This document shows, in pieces, positions 18,406 to 27,283 of a stretch of DNA of 64,000 bases; the first letter of the stretch is position 1; the number at the start of each line of letters is the position of its first letter. This DNA is from Salicibibacter cibarius (GTDB lineage: Bacteria > Bacillota > Bacilli > Bacillales > Marinococcaceae), in contig NZ_CP054705.1 of the NCBI RefSeq assembly GCF_016495725.1, forward strand, positions 4,449,311 through 4,513,310, read 5' to 3'. The notes beneath the pieces were generated by a model. The model was not told the DNA's origin. It saw only the letters and a list, made by a program, of their open reading frames with translations, and searched no databases. Position numbers and translations under genes: made by a program.

Positions 18406-18422
18406 TACATATATTATAAACA

Positions 18423-18498
18423 TGGTGGCTCGAGACGGAATCGAACCGCCGACACGTAGATTTTCAGTCTACTGCTCTACCGACTGAGCTATCGAGCC
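18423..18498 (-). tRNA. tRNA-Phe (GAA)
   Basis: 76 bases including an encoded CCA. Acceptor GGCTCGA/TCGAGCC, D arm TAGCTCAGTCGGTAGAGC, anticodon loop CTGAAAA giving GAA, T arm GGCGGTTCGATTCCGTC. Confidence 0.95.
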
Positions 18499-18508
18499 AA
18501 TATGTATA

Positions 18509-18584
18509 TGGCGGGCCTGACGGGATTCGAACCCGCGATCTCCTGCGTGACAGGCAGGCATGTTAACCGCTACACCACAGGCCC
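18509..18584 (-). tRNA. tRNA-Asp (GTC)
   Basis: 76 bases including encoded CCA. Acceptor GGGCCTG/CAGGCCC, anticodon stem CCTGC/GCAGG with loop CTGTCAC giving GTC, T arm GCGGGTTCGAATCCCGT. Confidence 0.95.
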
Positions 18585-18593
18585 ATTTTATGC

Positions 18594-18685
18594 ACTTTAA
18601 AATGTTTAACTTTGTTAAAAGATTAAAGTATAAGTAAAACTAAGGCTTCCGCTATAAGGACTTGGCGAAATCCAAGTTTTTCTAA
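18594..18685 (+). repeat. Interspersed stem-loop element, copy 2
   Basis: An AT-rich hairpin (ACTTTAA at 18594-18600 with TTAAAGT at 18623-18629, plus inner GTTTAAC/GTTAAA) precedes the conserved core ATAAGTAAAACTAAGG ... GGACTTGGCGAAATCCAAGT. It is wedged between tRNA-Lys and tRNA-Asp, so it is transcribed in reverse within the tRNA precursor. Confidence 0.75.
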
Positions 18686-18689
18686 GAAT

Positions 18690-18765
18690 TGGTGAGCCAT
18701 GGAGGATTCGAACCTCCGACCCTCTGATTAAAAGTCAGATGCTCTGCCAACTGAGCTAATGGCTC
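18690..18765 (-). tRNA. tRNA-Lys (TTT)
   Basis: 76 bases including encoded CCA. Acceptor GAGCCAT/ATGGCTC, anticodon stem CTGAC.../TCAG with loop ACTTTTAAT giving TTT, T arm GGAGGTTCGAATCCTCC. First gene of the cluster by transcription. Confidence 0.95.
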
Positions 18766-18878
18766 ATTAAGCCCAAAGACAAAATTTATCTTAGCACGTC
18801 CGGCGTTTAAATGCAATGGGGAATGGCAAATTACTCGTTGGAAAACCCTAAGCGCATGTTCGCAAAAGGAGTGATCCT

Positions 18879-19586
18879 ATGCCCAAACAGACGACACACC
18901 GGCCTCAATCGCTTCCTCATGGACTTTGGCTCATGACCCAGACATGGAAAGACGTATTATTCGCCCATTGGCCGCTCTCCCCGGAAACATTGCAAGCGAA
19001 AATTCCAGACCCTCTGGAGATTGATACCTATGAAGAGCAAGCTTGGATTAGCGTCATTCCGTTTGAAATCACACAATTACGCGCCCGTTTTCTTCCACCG
19101 GTGCCATTTGCGCATGCCTTTCCGGAAATAAATGTACGAACGTATGTCACATTTAAAGGACAAACCGGTGTTTATTTTTTTAGCCTGGATGCTGATCACC
19201 GCCTAGCTGTGCTCACGGCACGCTCGCTGTTTCACCTTCCTTATTTTTATGCCGATATGAAGGTGGAAAGGGAAAAAGGGGTCATTCGCTATCACAGCCA
19301 TCGTCCGAAGACAATATTTGAAACCGTCTACCAACCGACGTCTGACGTTTTTACAGCAGAAATCGGAACCTTGGATGACTGGCTCACCGAACGGTACCGT
19401 TTATATACGACGCATCGGCGACATTTATATGCCCTTGATATCCACCATCAGCCGTGGCTGTTACAGCATGCCAAGGCATCTTTTCACAAAAATACGCAGG
19501 CTTTTGAATTACCGGCTACGGACCCTTTGCTTCATTATGCAAAAAGACAAAAGGTTTTCTTTTGGCCGCTTCGTCGTTGCACCTGA
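18879..19586 (+). CDS. DUF2071 (YqjF-like) protein
   Basis: 235 residues, soluble. The N-terminal MTQTWKDVLFAHWPLSPETLQAKIP and the segment INVRTYVTFKGQTGVYFFSLDADHRLAV are the DUF2071/YqjF hallmarks (acetoacetate-decarboxylase-like fold; function unknown). AAAGGAGTG precedes the ATG. It stands alone upstream of an aldo/keto reductase 60 bases away. Confidence 0.85.
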   Translation: MPKQTTHRPQSLPHGLWLMTQTWKDVLFAHWPLSPETLQAKIPDPLEIDTYEEQAWISVIPFEITQLRARFLPPVPFAHAFPEINVRTYVTFKGQTGVYFFSLDADHRLAVLTARSLFHLPYFYADMKVEREKGVIRYHSHRPKTIFETVYQPTSDVFTAEIGTLDDWLTERYRLYTTHRRHLYALDIHHQPWLLQHAKASFHKNTQAFELPATDPLLHYAKRQKVFFWPLRRCT

Positions 19587-19646
19587 TATACTGGTGTAAG
19601 CAATCATCGATATGAAATAATCCTAATCGATAGGAGGCAGAATAAA

Positions 19647-20537
19647 ATGGAGCGTTCGGATCTGATCAAAAAGGCATTGCAAAACCGCACAGTGACATTG
19701 CCCGACGGTACCGCCCTTCCAAGGATCGGACAGGGCACATGGAAAATGGGGGAGCATTCCGATAGCAAAAATGATGAAGTCAGAGCCTTGCAACTCGGCC
19801 TTGATCTCGGAATGAGCGTCATAGACACCGCAGAAATGTATGGGGACGGCCGGTCTGAAGAGATTGTCGGGGAAGCCATCGACGATCGCAGAGACGAAGC
19901 TTTCTTAGTTTCCAAGGTCTATCCCCACAATGCAGGCCTGTCAAAAATCCATACAGCCTGTGAAAACAGTTTGCGACGTTTGCAGACCGATTATTTGGAC
20001 ATGTACCTTTTGCACTGGCGTGGTTTATCGGGGGGAACGCTCCAGGAAACGGTGGAAGGTTTGGAAGCGCTCCGCAAGGAAGGTAAAATTTTGCGGTGGG
20101 GGGTTTCCAACTTTGATACCTCGGATATGCAAGAACTCACGGAATTAGAGCATGGTTCCAATTGTTCCATAAACCAAGTGCTGTACCATTTGGGTTCACG
20201 AGGAATTGATTATGATCTTCTTCCCTGGCAACGAGAACAGCAAATGCCGGTGATGGCATACAGTCCCCTTGGCCAAGGTGGTTCACTCATCAGTCAATTA
20301 ATGAACAACCTGATTATTAAAGAAATTTCCGAGAAACATGAAGCAAAACCTCTGCAAATCGCGCTCGCCTGGACGATTCGGACGAACGGCGTGCTCGCGA
20401 TACCGAAAGGTACTGGCCAAAACCATGTCATTGAAAATGCGGAAGCCGCCACGATCGAGTTGTCAGAAGAAGATCTTCGAAAGATTGATAAAGTATTTCC
20501 AAAACCGGAACGAAAGATGCCTTTGGATATTATCTAA
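19647..20537 (+). CDS. Aldo/keto reductase
   Basis: 296 residues, NADPH-dependent carbonyl reductase of the AKR barrel family. The catalytic residues are visible: Asp and Tyr in VIDTAEMYGDG, Lys in LVSKVYP, and His in YLLHWRG. The cofactor end is seen in LAIPKGTGQNHVIENA. The substrate is unknown. ATAGGAGG precedes the ATG and a terminator lies 140 bases downstream. Confidence 0.93.
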   Translation: MERSDLIKKALQNRTVTLPDGTALPRIGQGTWKMGEHSDSKNDEVRALQLGLDLGMSVIDTAEMYGDGRSEEIVGEAIDDRRDEAFLVSKVYPHNAGLSKIHTACENSLRRLQTDYLDMYLLHWRGLSGGTLQETVEGLEALRKEGKILRWGVSNFDTSDMQELTELEHGSNCSINQVLYHLGSRGIDYDLLPWQREQQMPVMAYSPLGQGGSLISQLMNNLIIKEISEKHEAKPLQIALAWTIRTNGVLAIPKGTGQNHVIENAEAATIELSEEDLRKIDKVFPKPERKMPLDII

Positions 20538-20679
20538 ATCTCTCGTCACATCACACGCGAGTCCGATACGTCCAAACAGTTTGACTTATTTATATAAAAA
20601 CCTTAAAATGGAATTAGAAAAAGCCGATTGGTCATCGGTCGATATTTGCTGATGGCGAGGTAATTCACCTCCCCTAATG

Positions 20680-20719
20680 AGTGATAAGTCCACCCCCATA
20701 CAGGTCTTATCACTTTTTT
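20680..20719 (+). terminator. Terminator downstream of the aldo/keto reductase
   Basis: GTGATAAG (20681-20688) and CTTATCAC (20706-20713) pair, followed by six T. Confidence 0.8.
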
Positions 20720-20955
20720 ATGTATATCTATCTGTGTTCTTGATGCATAATAATATAAAATCGCTCACATCATCCCCGAACCCCAGATTGAGCCGTCGCC
20801 TTCTTACATCGGTTCCCCCATGAACCGATAAGCGTAAGAAACGGGTTTGATGCTTGCGGATGTCACTTAATCCCTCTTAATGAGCAAAAGGAAGTGAATC
20901 AGGCGAAAGGCTAAGTCGGTGATCTTCCACCGCTTGGCTTTTTTCGCCTTTGTTT
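20720..20955 (+). other. Structured intergenic stretch ending in a second terminator
   Basis: No gene is seen from 20538 to 21161. After the reductase terminator there is a long hairpin at 20801-20840 (TTCTTAC/GTAAGAA and TCGGTTC/GAACCGA arms), then another terminator-like hairpin (GGCTAAG, CGGTG / CACCG, CTTGGC, followed by TTTTTT) near 20927-20946. Two terminators in the same direction suggest a short transcript between them. There is no clear promoter, so this remains a candidate small RNA or a remnant. Confidence 0.35.
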
Positions 20956-21124
20956 TTTCATACAATTTATCAACTCTGCTTGGTCTGTTCCGATATCTGC
21001 CGATGACATTCACCTCCTTTCCCCTTCATGAACAAGGGATGGGGTGACGATGCTAGTAACGACTCTCTATTAAACCATGTCGCATCGGTAAAGCTATTAC
21101 AACACTACTGATCCTTTCATAAAG

Positions 21125-21151
21125 ATGACCCCGGTGTTTGTGCCGGGTCAT
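21125..21151 (-). terminator. Hairpin at the end of gabD
   Basis: ATGACCC/GGGTCAT-type stem (ATGACCCCGG on the plus strand with CCGGGTCAT) 11 bases beyond the gabD stop. The T tract on the minus strand is weak (CTTTATG). Confidence 0.5.
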
Positions 21152-21161
21152 TCCATTATAG

Positions 21162-22571
21162 TTATAGTTTAAGCGAGATATATTTCGTCTCCAGAAACTC
21201 ATCCATGCCTTGACGGCCGCCTTCCCGTCCGATGCCGCTTTGCTTCCAGCCGCCGAATGGCGCCTGTGCTGTGGAAGGACCACCGTCGTTTAAGCCGATG
21301 ATGCCGTACTCCAGCTGTTCGCTCAAGCGGACCGCTTTAGACACATTGCTCGTAAATAAATAAGCCGCCAATCCGTAGATGGTGTTATTTGCCCGCTCAA
21401 TCGCTTCTTCTTCGGTTTTAAAAGTAGCAATAGGCGCGAGCGGGCCAAACGTTTCTTCATTCATGCAAGCCATGTCTTCGTTTACCCCGCTAATTACTGT
21501 TGGTGTTAAAAAGAGCCCATCTTTCTTTTTGCCGCCCGTAACAACTTTTGCCCCTTGTTTTTCGGCATCTTCTATATGGGAGAGGACTTTGTCAACGGCA
21601 TCTTCGTCGATTAAAGGCCCAATGTCAGTATTATCATCGAGACCATCGCCGACGTTTAAACCTTCAACGGCTTGCTTAAATTTATTCGTGAACGTCTCTT
21701 CAATCGATTCCGCCACGTAAATACGGTTCGCACAGACACAAGTTTGACCTCCGTTACGGAATTTCGAGGTCACTGCCTGTTCAACCGCGTTGTCAATATC
21801 CGCATCTTCAAGCACGATTAATGGTGCATGGCCGCCAAGTTCCAACGATATTTTCTTCATCGTTTCCGATGCGCCGCTCATTAACGTTTTGCCAACTTCC
21901 GTTGAACCGGTGAAGGTAAGCTTGCGCACGCGTTTGTCCTGCTGCCACGCCTCGGAAATTTTTCTGGATGAACCGGTGACAACGTTGACAACCCCTTTGG
22001 GAATGCCTGCTTCCACCGCCAATTCGGCCAATTTGAGAGCTGTTAACGGTGTTTGCGTTGCAGGTTTAATGACAGCTGTGCAACCGACTGCGAGTGCCGG
22101 CGCGATTTTACGCGTAATCATCGCCGCCGGAAAATTCCACGGTGTAATCGATGCCACGACCCCCACAGGTTGATGGGTGACAAACAACCGCTTGTCCGGT
22201 GCAGAAGCCGGGACCGATTCTCCATAGTTGCGCTTACCTTCCTCCGCGTACCATTTGATAAATGAATTCGCATAAGAAATTTCGCCGCGCGCTTCCTTGA
22301 TCGCTTTCCCTTGCTCTTTCGTCATCGTTTGCGCGAGGTCTTCGTGATTCTCACCGATCAATTCAAACCATTTCTCCAACTTTGCGCTCCGGTCCGCAGC
22401 GGTAAGCTTGGACCACTCGGAGAATGCTTCGTACGCGGCAGTCGCAGCTGCCTCGGCTTCTTTTTCGCCGCCTTTCGGAATCGTATCGAGCACATCCCCC
22501 GTCGCAGGGTTAACGACATCGATTTGCTCCAGTTTATCGCCGGTCCATTCGCCGTTGATGAGAATATTCAT
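21162..22571 (-). CDS. gabD: NAD(P)-dependent succinate-semialdehyde dehydrogenase
   Basis: 469 residues, aldehyde dehydrogenase superfamily, GabD group. It oxidises succinate semialdehyde to succinate (GABA and related degradation). Features in order: Rossmann TFTGSTEVGKTL, active-site Glu in LELGGHAPLIVLEDAD, nucleophile Cys in FRNGGQTCVCANR, and the end KQSGIGREGGRQGMDEFLETKYISL, which is typical of GabD. AAAGGAGC precedes the ATG. The aldehyde is inferred by similarity. Confidence 0.9.
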   Translation of the reverse strand: MNILINGEWTGDKLEQIDVVNPATGDVLDTIPKGGEKEAEAAATAAYEAFSEWSKLTAADRSAKLEKWFELIGENHEDLAQTMTKEQGKAIKEARGEISYANSFIKWYAEEGKRNYGESVPASAPDKRLFVTHQPVGVVASITPWNFPAAMITRKIAPALAVGCTAVIKPATQTPLTALKLAELAVEAGIPKGVVNVVTGSSRKISEAWQQDKRVRKLTFTGSTEVGKTLMSGASETMKKISLELGGHAPLIVLEDADIDNAVEQAVTSKFRNGGQTCVCANRIYVAESIEETFTNKFKQAVEGLNVGDGLDDNTDIGPLIDEDAVDKVLSHIEDAEKQGAKVVTGGKKKDGLFLTPTVISGVNEDMACMNEETFGPLAPIATFKTEEEAIERANNTIYGLAAYLFTSNVSKAVRLSEQLEYGIIGLNDGGPSTAQAPFGGWKQSGIGREGGRQGMDEFLETKYISLKL

Positions 22572-22728
22572 CGTAGATAGAAGGCTCCTTTCAATTCAAA
22601 GATTACTGTAAAATGTTTTCGAATCATCTTTGATATAAATTCCCAACTTCATGCTTGTTGAAACATTTCTTCATTTGTTTGTTTTATCTGAATTATATAA
22701 TTCTCGTTATCCGAGATGCTCAATCGCC

Positions 22729-22845
22729 TAATTTAACCGCATGGCCGCTTCATGACGACCGAAAATTCCTGCTTCTATCAAGTTCGGGCGCCATGCTACT
22801 TCATGGCGCCCGAAAAGGGAATTAGAGCTTTCTTTCGGGCTTCAT
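22729..22845. repeat. 51-bp hairpin units (array C)
   Basis: A perfect palindrome, TTCGGGCGCCATG and CATGGCGCCCGAA around CTACTT, spans 22783-22814. A degenerate unit ends in CGAA at 22763 (51 bases before 22814) and another starts TTCGGG at 22834 (51 after 22783). Same family as arrays F, G and the right part of H. Confidence 0.7.
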
Positions 22846-22857
22846 GCGAATACGGCT

Positions 22858-23424
22858 CTAAAACCCATACGCTTCTTCCTTCGTTTTGCGCATATTCATA
22901 TAAGTCTCCGTTAATCCAACAGTATCTTCCACCAATCGATCGACGCGGAGCAAGACATTGTCATTGGTGATCTCTTTTCGATGGAAATCTTTTTCCTCGA
23001 TAAATACGTAATCTTGGACGATTTGCGCTTTCATGTACGACAAAATTGGTTTAAGCTGTTGTTCCACAATGAGAAAGTGCGTCAGCGACCCTGCGGTTAC
23101 GAGTACGCTCGTCACTTTATCCCGCAGCCCGTCCTGAGGGAGCAAATCGAATAGATTTTTCAATGTCGCGGGGATAGATGCTTGAAAAATTGGCGTTCCG
23201 ATGATGATGGCATCCGCATCCATGATCGTTTGAGCGACATATTTTGTATCCCCTTCATAGTCCAAAAAGTTGCGTCCATCACTAAATTGTATCTCTAAGT
23301 CTGCTAAATCAATCAAGGTTACTTCCGTCTCCGGATATTTTTCGGCAATCGTATTCACGGTATAATCCATCGCCGTTCTCGTTTTGGAACCGACGTTGGA
23401 ACCGGATAATGCTACGATGTTCAT
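22858..23424 (-). CDS. NADPH-dependent FMN reductase
   Basis: 188 residues, flavodoxin-like. The FMN phosphate loop is ALSGSNVGSKTRTAMDY and the flavin-ring segment is IIGTPIFQASIPATLKNLFDLL. It supplies reduced FMN. It is 12 bases downstream of a luciferase-like monooxygenase gene, which needs FMNH2, so the pair forms a two-component flavin system. GGAGGCAAGG precedes the ATG. Confidence 0.88.
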   Translation of the reverse strand: MNIVALSGSNVGSKTRTAMDYTVNTIAEKYPETEVTLIDLADLEIQFSDGRNFLDYEGDTKYVAQTIMDADAIIIGTPIFQASIPATLKNLFDLLPQDGLRDKVTSVLVTAGSLTHFLIVEQQLKPILSYMKAQIVQDYVFIEEKDFHRKEITNDNVLLRVDRLVEDTVGLTETYMNMRKTKEEAYGF

Positions 23425-23436
23425 TTTCCTTGCCTC

Positions 23437-24495
23437 CTACTCTTTAGCTGTATGCTTTTTGATTGCCGGCAGTATTTCTGTCCCTATGAGCTCAATATTT
23501 TTTCGCAGTTTATCAAACGGTACGCCGCCAAAGTCCATTTGTGCAATAAAACGCTGATGGCCGAATTGTTCATGCTGATAAAGAATTTTTTCAATCACCT
23601 GCTGAGGGCTGCCGACGTTTATGACGGTCCGCAGATCCTCACTCTGTGCAAAGGCCTGCTTCGGAAATCCCTGCCCATTCGTCAGCTTCATTCCTTCATT
23701 GATATGAGGGTAATATTCCTTCTGGGCCTGCTGGGTCGTTTCCGCTGTATAAAAAAACCCGGCTGTTGAAATCGGCAGAGTGGATGGATCAAACCCGCTT
23801 TGGCGTGCAGCATCGCGATAAGCATCAACCGCCTGCTTGAAACTGGCAACGGGTCCGCCTAAATGCGCCAAATACATCGGTACTCCGGCATACCCCGCTT
23901 TGATCGCGCTTGCCGCCGTCCCGCCGACCGCGCGCCAAATCGGGAGCGACCCATTTTGCGGCCGGGGAAGCACCTGGGCGTCTTTTAACGGCGCGCGGAA
24001 TTGCCCGTCCCAATTAACGACTTCCTCTTCATTGATTTTCAATAACAACTCAAATTTTTCTTCATATAATTCTTCATAATCCCGAAGATCATAGCCCAAC
24101 AAGTCAAAGAGCCCAACACGGGAAGCGCGACCTGCAACAATTTCTGCCCGCCCTTTTGAAATCAAATCGAGTGTCGCGAAATTTTCATACACCCGTACCG
24201 GATCGGATGTGCTGATGATCGTCGAAGAACTCGATATTTTTATTTTTTCTGTGGCTTGCGCAATGGCCGATAAAACCACCGCGTGTGCTTGTGTGGCAAA
24301 ATACTCTTGATGGCTTTCGCCGACGCTGAAAAAATCAATCCCGGCCTGCTCGGCTAATTGAGCTAATTTTATGAGTTCGTGAATCCGCTGCTCAGCAGAT
24401 ATTCTTTCCCCGGCTATTGGATTCGGCAAATGATCACCTAAAGTATAAAGGCCAAACTCCATACCTTTGGCCGGATCGATGCGATAATTTTCCAT
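23437..24495 (-). CDS. LLM-class flavin-dependent monooxygenase
   Basis: 352 residues, bacterial-luciferase-like barrel. Typical segments are GMEFGLYTLGD at the N-terminus, FFSVGESHQEYFATQ, and ATLDLISKGRAEIVAGRASR. It uses FMNH2 and oxygen on an unknown substrate (alkanesulfonate, nitrilotriacetate or similar cannot be told apart here). Likely cotranscribed with the FMN reductase that follows. GAGAGGGAT precedes the ATG. Confidence 0.9.
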   Translation of the reverse strand: MENYRIDPAKGMEFGLYTLGDHLPNPIAGERISAEQRIHELIKLAQLAEQAGIDFFSVGESHQEYFATQAHAVVLSAIAQATEKIKISSSSTIISTSDPVRVYENFATLDLISKGRAEIVAGRASRVGLFDLLGYDLRDYEELYEEKFELLLKINEEEVVNWDGQFRAPLKDAQVLPRPQNGSLPIWRAVGGTAASAIKAGYAGVPMYLAHLGGPVASFKQAVDAYRDAARQSGFDPSTLPISTAGFFYTAETTQQAQKEYYPHINEGMKLTNGQGFPKQAFAQSEDLRTVINVGSPQQVIEKILYQHEQFGHQRFIAQMDFGGVPFDKLRKNIELIGTEILPAIKKHTAKE

Positions 24496-24910
24496 TTGGT
24501 TGATCCCTCTCTTTTCTGTGAACCTACATGACTATTATAAGGTATAACACGGAACGATGCGATTTAGTGGACTTTGACGAGGGCGATTTCCTATTTAAGC
24601 CATTTTGCACTAGTGGCGTGTGCCAGAAATTCTTTTTGAACTGTTCGCATCATTTTCACGGGTTATAATGCAATTGTCCGTATCTATATTCCCCCGACGG
24701 TGGTCATACCCAATATGAGAGGGACGGGATGATATTGCTTACTTTGTTCCTCTCGGTGCGGCTCGATCTCGGCAGAGAGATTACTAGCGCCCGCCCGATG
24801 CTGGGTGACCGATTATTTCAACCACCACTTCCCCTGAGAACCATGTAGCTATATATTGAATAGGATGACGTGAGCCTACTCTAACATACTTGAAAGGAGC
24901 GTCGTTTCAG
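24496..24910. repeat. Divergent intergenic region with one hairpin unit (array D)
   Basis: A single unit with arms GAGAGGGAC (from 24717) and GTTCCTCTC (24747 onward) matches array B in sequence and left flank (CATACCCAATATGAGAGGG). The rest lies between two divergent genes and should hold their promoters; TATAAG/TATAAT-like boxes occur but no full promoter is convincing. Confidence 0.55.
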
Positions 24911-25318
24911 ATGAATCAGCACGACCCTCACTGGCAAGGAAATGGACCCCCGCCCCCAAACCAACAGAGACAGTTCGGCCCTATTTTCAACGGATTAATC
25001 GGTGGTTTTTTCGGACCTCCCGGACAGCCACCTACAGGGATTCCAACGCAACCGACACAAACGGGGGCTCCGACTGAGCCACCTCCGAGTTTTACCCCGC
25101 CAAGACCTGACGGAATCGCCACATTTGCCGTTGATCCGGGAGCTATACGCGGATGCTTATTCCGTTTCACCTATGTTTGGCTGACCAATCAACAACAATT
25201 TTGGTTCTATCCTATATTTGTGGGCCAAACGTCTGTAGCAGGGTTCAGATGGACTGGATTTTCTTGGTCCTATTTTGGCATTGACACACGTTTAATCGAT
25301 GCATTTCAGTGTTTTTAG
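24911..25318 (+). CDS. Proline-rich small protein with aromatic C-terminal domain
   Basis: 135 residues. The first half is Pro/Gln/Gly-rich (PPPPNQQRQFGP, then TGIPTQPTQTGAP) with a short hydrophobic stretch; the second half is compact and aromatic (GCLFRFTYVWLTNQQQFWFYP ends before VGQTSVAGFRWTGF) with two Cys. I recall similar C-terminal domains in uncharacterised Bacillus proteins, sometimes loosely called coat or transporter proteins; function unknown. AAAGGAG precedes the ATG at 24911; a TTG 7 codons upstream overlaps that site. Confidence 0.7.
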   Translation: MNQHDPHWQGNGPPPPNQQRQFGPIFNGLIGGFFGPPGQPPTGIPTQPTQTGAPTEPPPSFTPPRPDGIATFAVDPGAIRGCLFRFTYVWLTNQQQFWFYPIFVGQTSVAGFRWTGFSWSYFGIDTRLIDAFQCF

Positions 25319-25342
25319 AAAATCTATCACACCTTTCATTGG

Positions 25343-25800
25343 TTTGGGGAATTGGATCAGGGTGTAATTCCTCTCGGATTCGTTTTTCGTCAGTTTGAGG
25401 GATTAAATCGGGATTGTAATACCCCTCGGACCAACTCTCCCTTTCTTTGAGGGATTAGTTTGCGGTTGTAATCCCTCTCGACACGTCTACTCATCCATTT
25501 GAGGGATTACTTCGGCTTAGTAATCCCCCTCGGGCCAACTCTCCCTCCGTTTGAGGGATTAGTGCAATGTTTCAATAGTTCCTCCCTATGGCGGTGTCGT
25601 TTTCAAAATCCCATTTGGGGATAAGATCGGGTTTGGCGTCCCTCTAAGCGTAGTATTTATTCCCTTAGAGGGACAAGAGCGGGGTTGTCGTACCTCTAGG
25701 TGCAGCATTCTTTCCCTTTGGGGGATGAGAGCAGGCTTGCCGTACCTCAGGCGGCAGTTTTCTGTCCCTTAGAGGGATGAGGAACGGTTCTCGAAAGGAA
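25343..25800. repeat. Nine tandem hairpin units, about 52 bp (array E)
   Basis: Units begin with TTTGAGGGA or TTAGAGGGA at 25343, 25394, 25446, 25498, 25550, 25614, 25665, 25717 and 25769. Spacing is 51-52 bases except one of 64. Most units pair a left arm (GAGGGATTA or GAGGGAC) with a right arm (TAATCCCTC or GTCCCTC-like). The first half favours GGATTA arms and the second half GGAC/GGAT arms, so two subfamilies are joined. The array fills the convergent gap between the proline-rich gene and purA. Confidence 0.9.
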
Positions 25801-25837
25801 AAAATTTCTAGTACATTCTACTAGTTCGGATCATATA

Positions 25838-25862
25838 CAAAAAGACTGCCCAACGGCAGTCT
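25838..25862 (-). terminator. Terminator of purA
   Basis: On the minus strand GACTGCC and GGCAGTC pair around GTTG, followed by TTTTTG. Confidence 0.85.
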
Positions 25863-25868
25863 CCATCC

Positions 25869-27158
25869 TTACAATCCCCACACACCACGCACTTCATTCG
25901 TTTGCGTCCGGTCCGGCCCAACCGAGAACACGGACAACGGAATGTTTGTTAGTTGAGCGATACGTTCCGCGTAATGCCGTGCACGCGGTGGCAAATCACC
26001 AAGGCTTCGAGCTTGGGTAATATCTTCCTTCCACCCCGGCATTTCTTCATAGATCGGTTTACATTCGGCGAGCACATTCAGACTTGCGGGGAACTCTTCA
26101 ACCCGCTCACCCCGGTACTCATAAGCCACACAAATTTTCACCGTATCAAGCCCGGACAGCACATCCAGGCAATTTAAGGACAAATCGGTAATTCCGCTCA
26201 CCCGGCGGGCGTGGCGGACGACGACAGAATCAAACCAGCCGACGCGGCGAGGGCGTCCCGTCGTCGTCCCATATTCATTTCCGATATCGCGAATGCGATC
26301 GCCCACTTCATCGGTGAGTTCAGTCGGAAACGGTCCGTCGCCAACCCTTGTCGTATAGGCTTTTGATACCCCAACGACATGATGGATTTTTGAGGGCCCT
26401 ACGCCGGAACCGATCGTTACCCCGCCGGCAATCGGATTCGACGACGTGACAAACGGGTACGTCCCTTGATCGATATCAAGCATCACGCCCTGTGCCCCTT
26501 CAAACAAGACGCGCCGCCCTTGGTCAATGGCATCGTTCAAAACGACCGACGTGTCGCAAACATAGGCTGCCAGACGTTGCCCATACTCATAATACTCCTC
26601 AAGAATATCTTCGACGCGAAACCCTTCCGTTTCATAGATTTTTTCGAGAAGGCGATTTTTCTCTTGAAGATTACGATCCAATTTATCGGCGAACTCATCT
26701 TTCTCAAGCAGATCGGCGACACGAATGCCAACACGAGCCGCCTTATCCATATATGCCGGCCCAATGCCTTTTTTCGTCGTCCCGATCTTGCTTGCGCCTT
26801 TACTTTCCTCTTCCGCAATATCCTGTTTAATATGATAAGGAAGAATGACATGGGCGCGGTTGCTAATGCGCAAATTGCTTGTCTCAATGCCGCGCGCTTC
26901 AAGCCCTGCCAGTTCTTCGACCAATGCTTTCGGGTCAATCACCATCCCGTTACCGATGACACAGATCTTATCATCAGAAAAAATACCGGAGGGTACGAGG
27001 TGCAACTTGTAGGTTTCACCGTCAAACTTAATCGTATGCCCCGCATTGTTGCCCCCTTGATAACGGGCGATCACTTCTGCGTTTTCCGATAGATAATCCG
27101 TAATCTTACCTTTGCCTTCGTCCCCCCACTGTGTTCCCACGATAACGATGGATGACAA
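25869..27158 (-). CDS. purA: Adenylosuccinate synthetase
   Basis: 429 residues. It makes adenylosuccinate from IMP, aspartate and GTP, the first step from IMP to AMP. The N-terminal GTP/IMP loop [24 protein letters not shown] and the C-terminal [11 protein letters not shown] and SVGPDRTQT are all present. GAGGTGAG is spaced for a TTG start at 27158, which gives the standard N-terminus [11 protein letters not shown]; an ATG six codons earlier overlaps the site. PurR-like boxes lie upstream. Confidence 0.96.
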   Translation of the reverse strand: MSSIVIVGTQWGDEGKGKITDYLSENAEVIARYQGGNNAGHTIKFDGETYKLHLVPSGIFSDDKICVIGNGMVIDPKALVEELAGLEARGIETSNLRISNRAHVILPYHIKQDIAEEESKGASKIGTTKKGIGPAYMDKAARVGIRVADLLEKDEFADKLDRNLQEKNRLLEKIYETEGFRVEDILEEYYEYGQRLAAYVCDTSVVLNDAIDQGRRVLFEGAQGVMLDIDQGTYPFVTSSNPIAGGVTIGSGVGPSKIHHVVGVSKAYTTRVGDGPFPTELTDEVGDRIRDIGNEYGTTTGRPRRVGWFDSVVVRHARRVSGITDLSLNCLDVLSGLDTVKICVAYEYRGERVEEFPASLNVLAECKPIYEEMPGWKEDITQARSLGDLPPRARHYAERIAQLTNIPLSVFSVGPDRTQTNEVRGVWGL

Positions 27159-27177
27159 AAGACTCACCTCTTCCAAT

Positions 27178-27256
27178 TAATGTTCCGTTTTTTTCTTAAT
27201 CCCGGACTTTATTTTACCAAAATAAATGCTTTTAGTCAAAAATCCCGAACATTAAG
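27178..27256 (-). promoter_or_regulatory. Candidate PurR boxes upstream of purA
   Basis: The plus strand at 27240-27254 reads AAATCCCGAACATTA, close to the Bacillus PurBox with its CGAAC core. A second, weaker box is on the minus strand near 27178-27194 (AAAACGGAACATTAA). B. subtilis purA is under PurR, so this is plausible; spacing differs from the classical inverted pair. Confidence 0.45.
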
Positions 27257-27283
27257 TGTCTATTTATTTATTGTCATTCGTTT

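Noticed and set aside
20801..20955. Insertion-sequence end at 20.8-20.95 kb
   Set aside because: Hairpins recall IS605 ends, but there is no transposase fragment or matching second end in the window.
25343..25800. CRISPR array
   Set aside because: Spacing of 52 bases suggests it at first sight, but repeats are imperfect and palindromic, spacers resemble each other, and no cas gene is nearby. The same holds for the other arrays.
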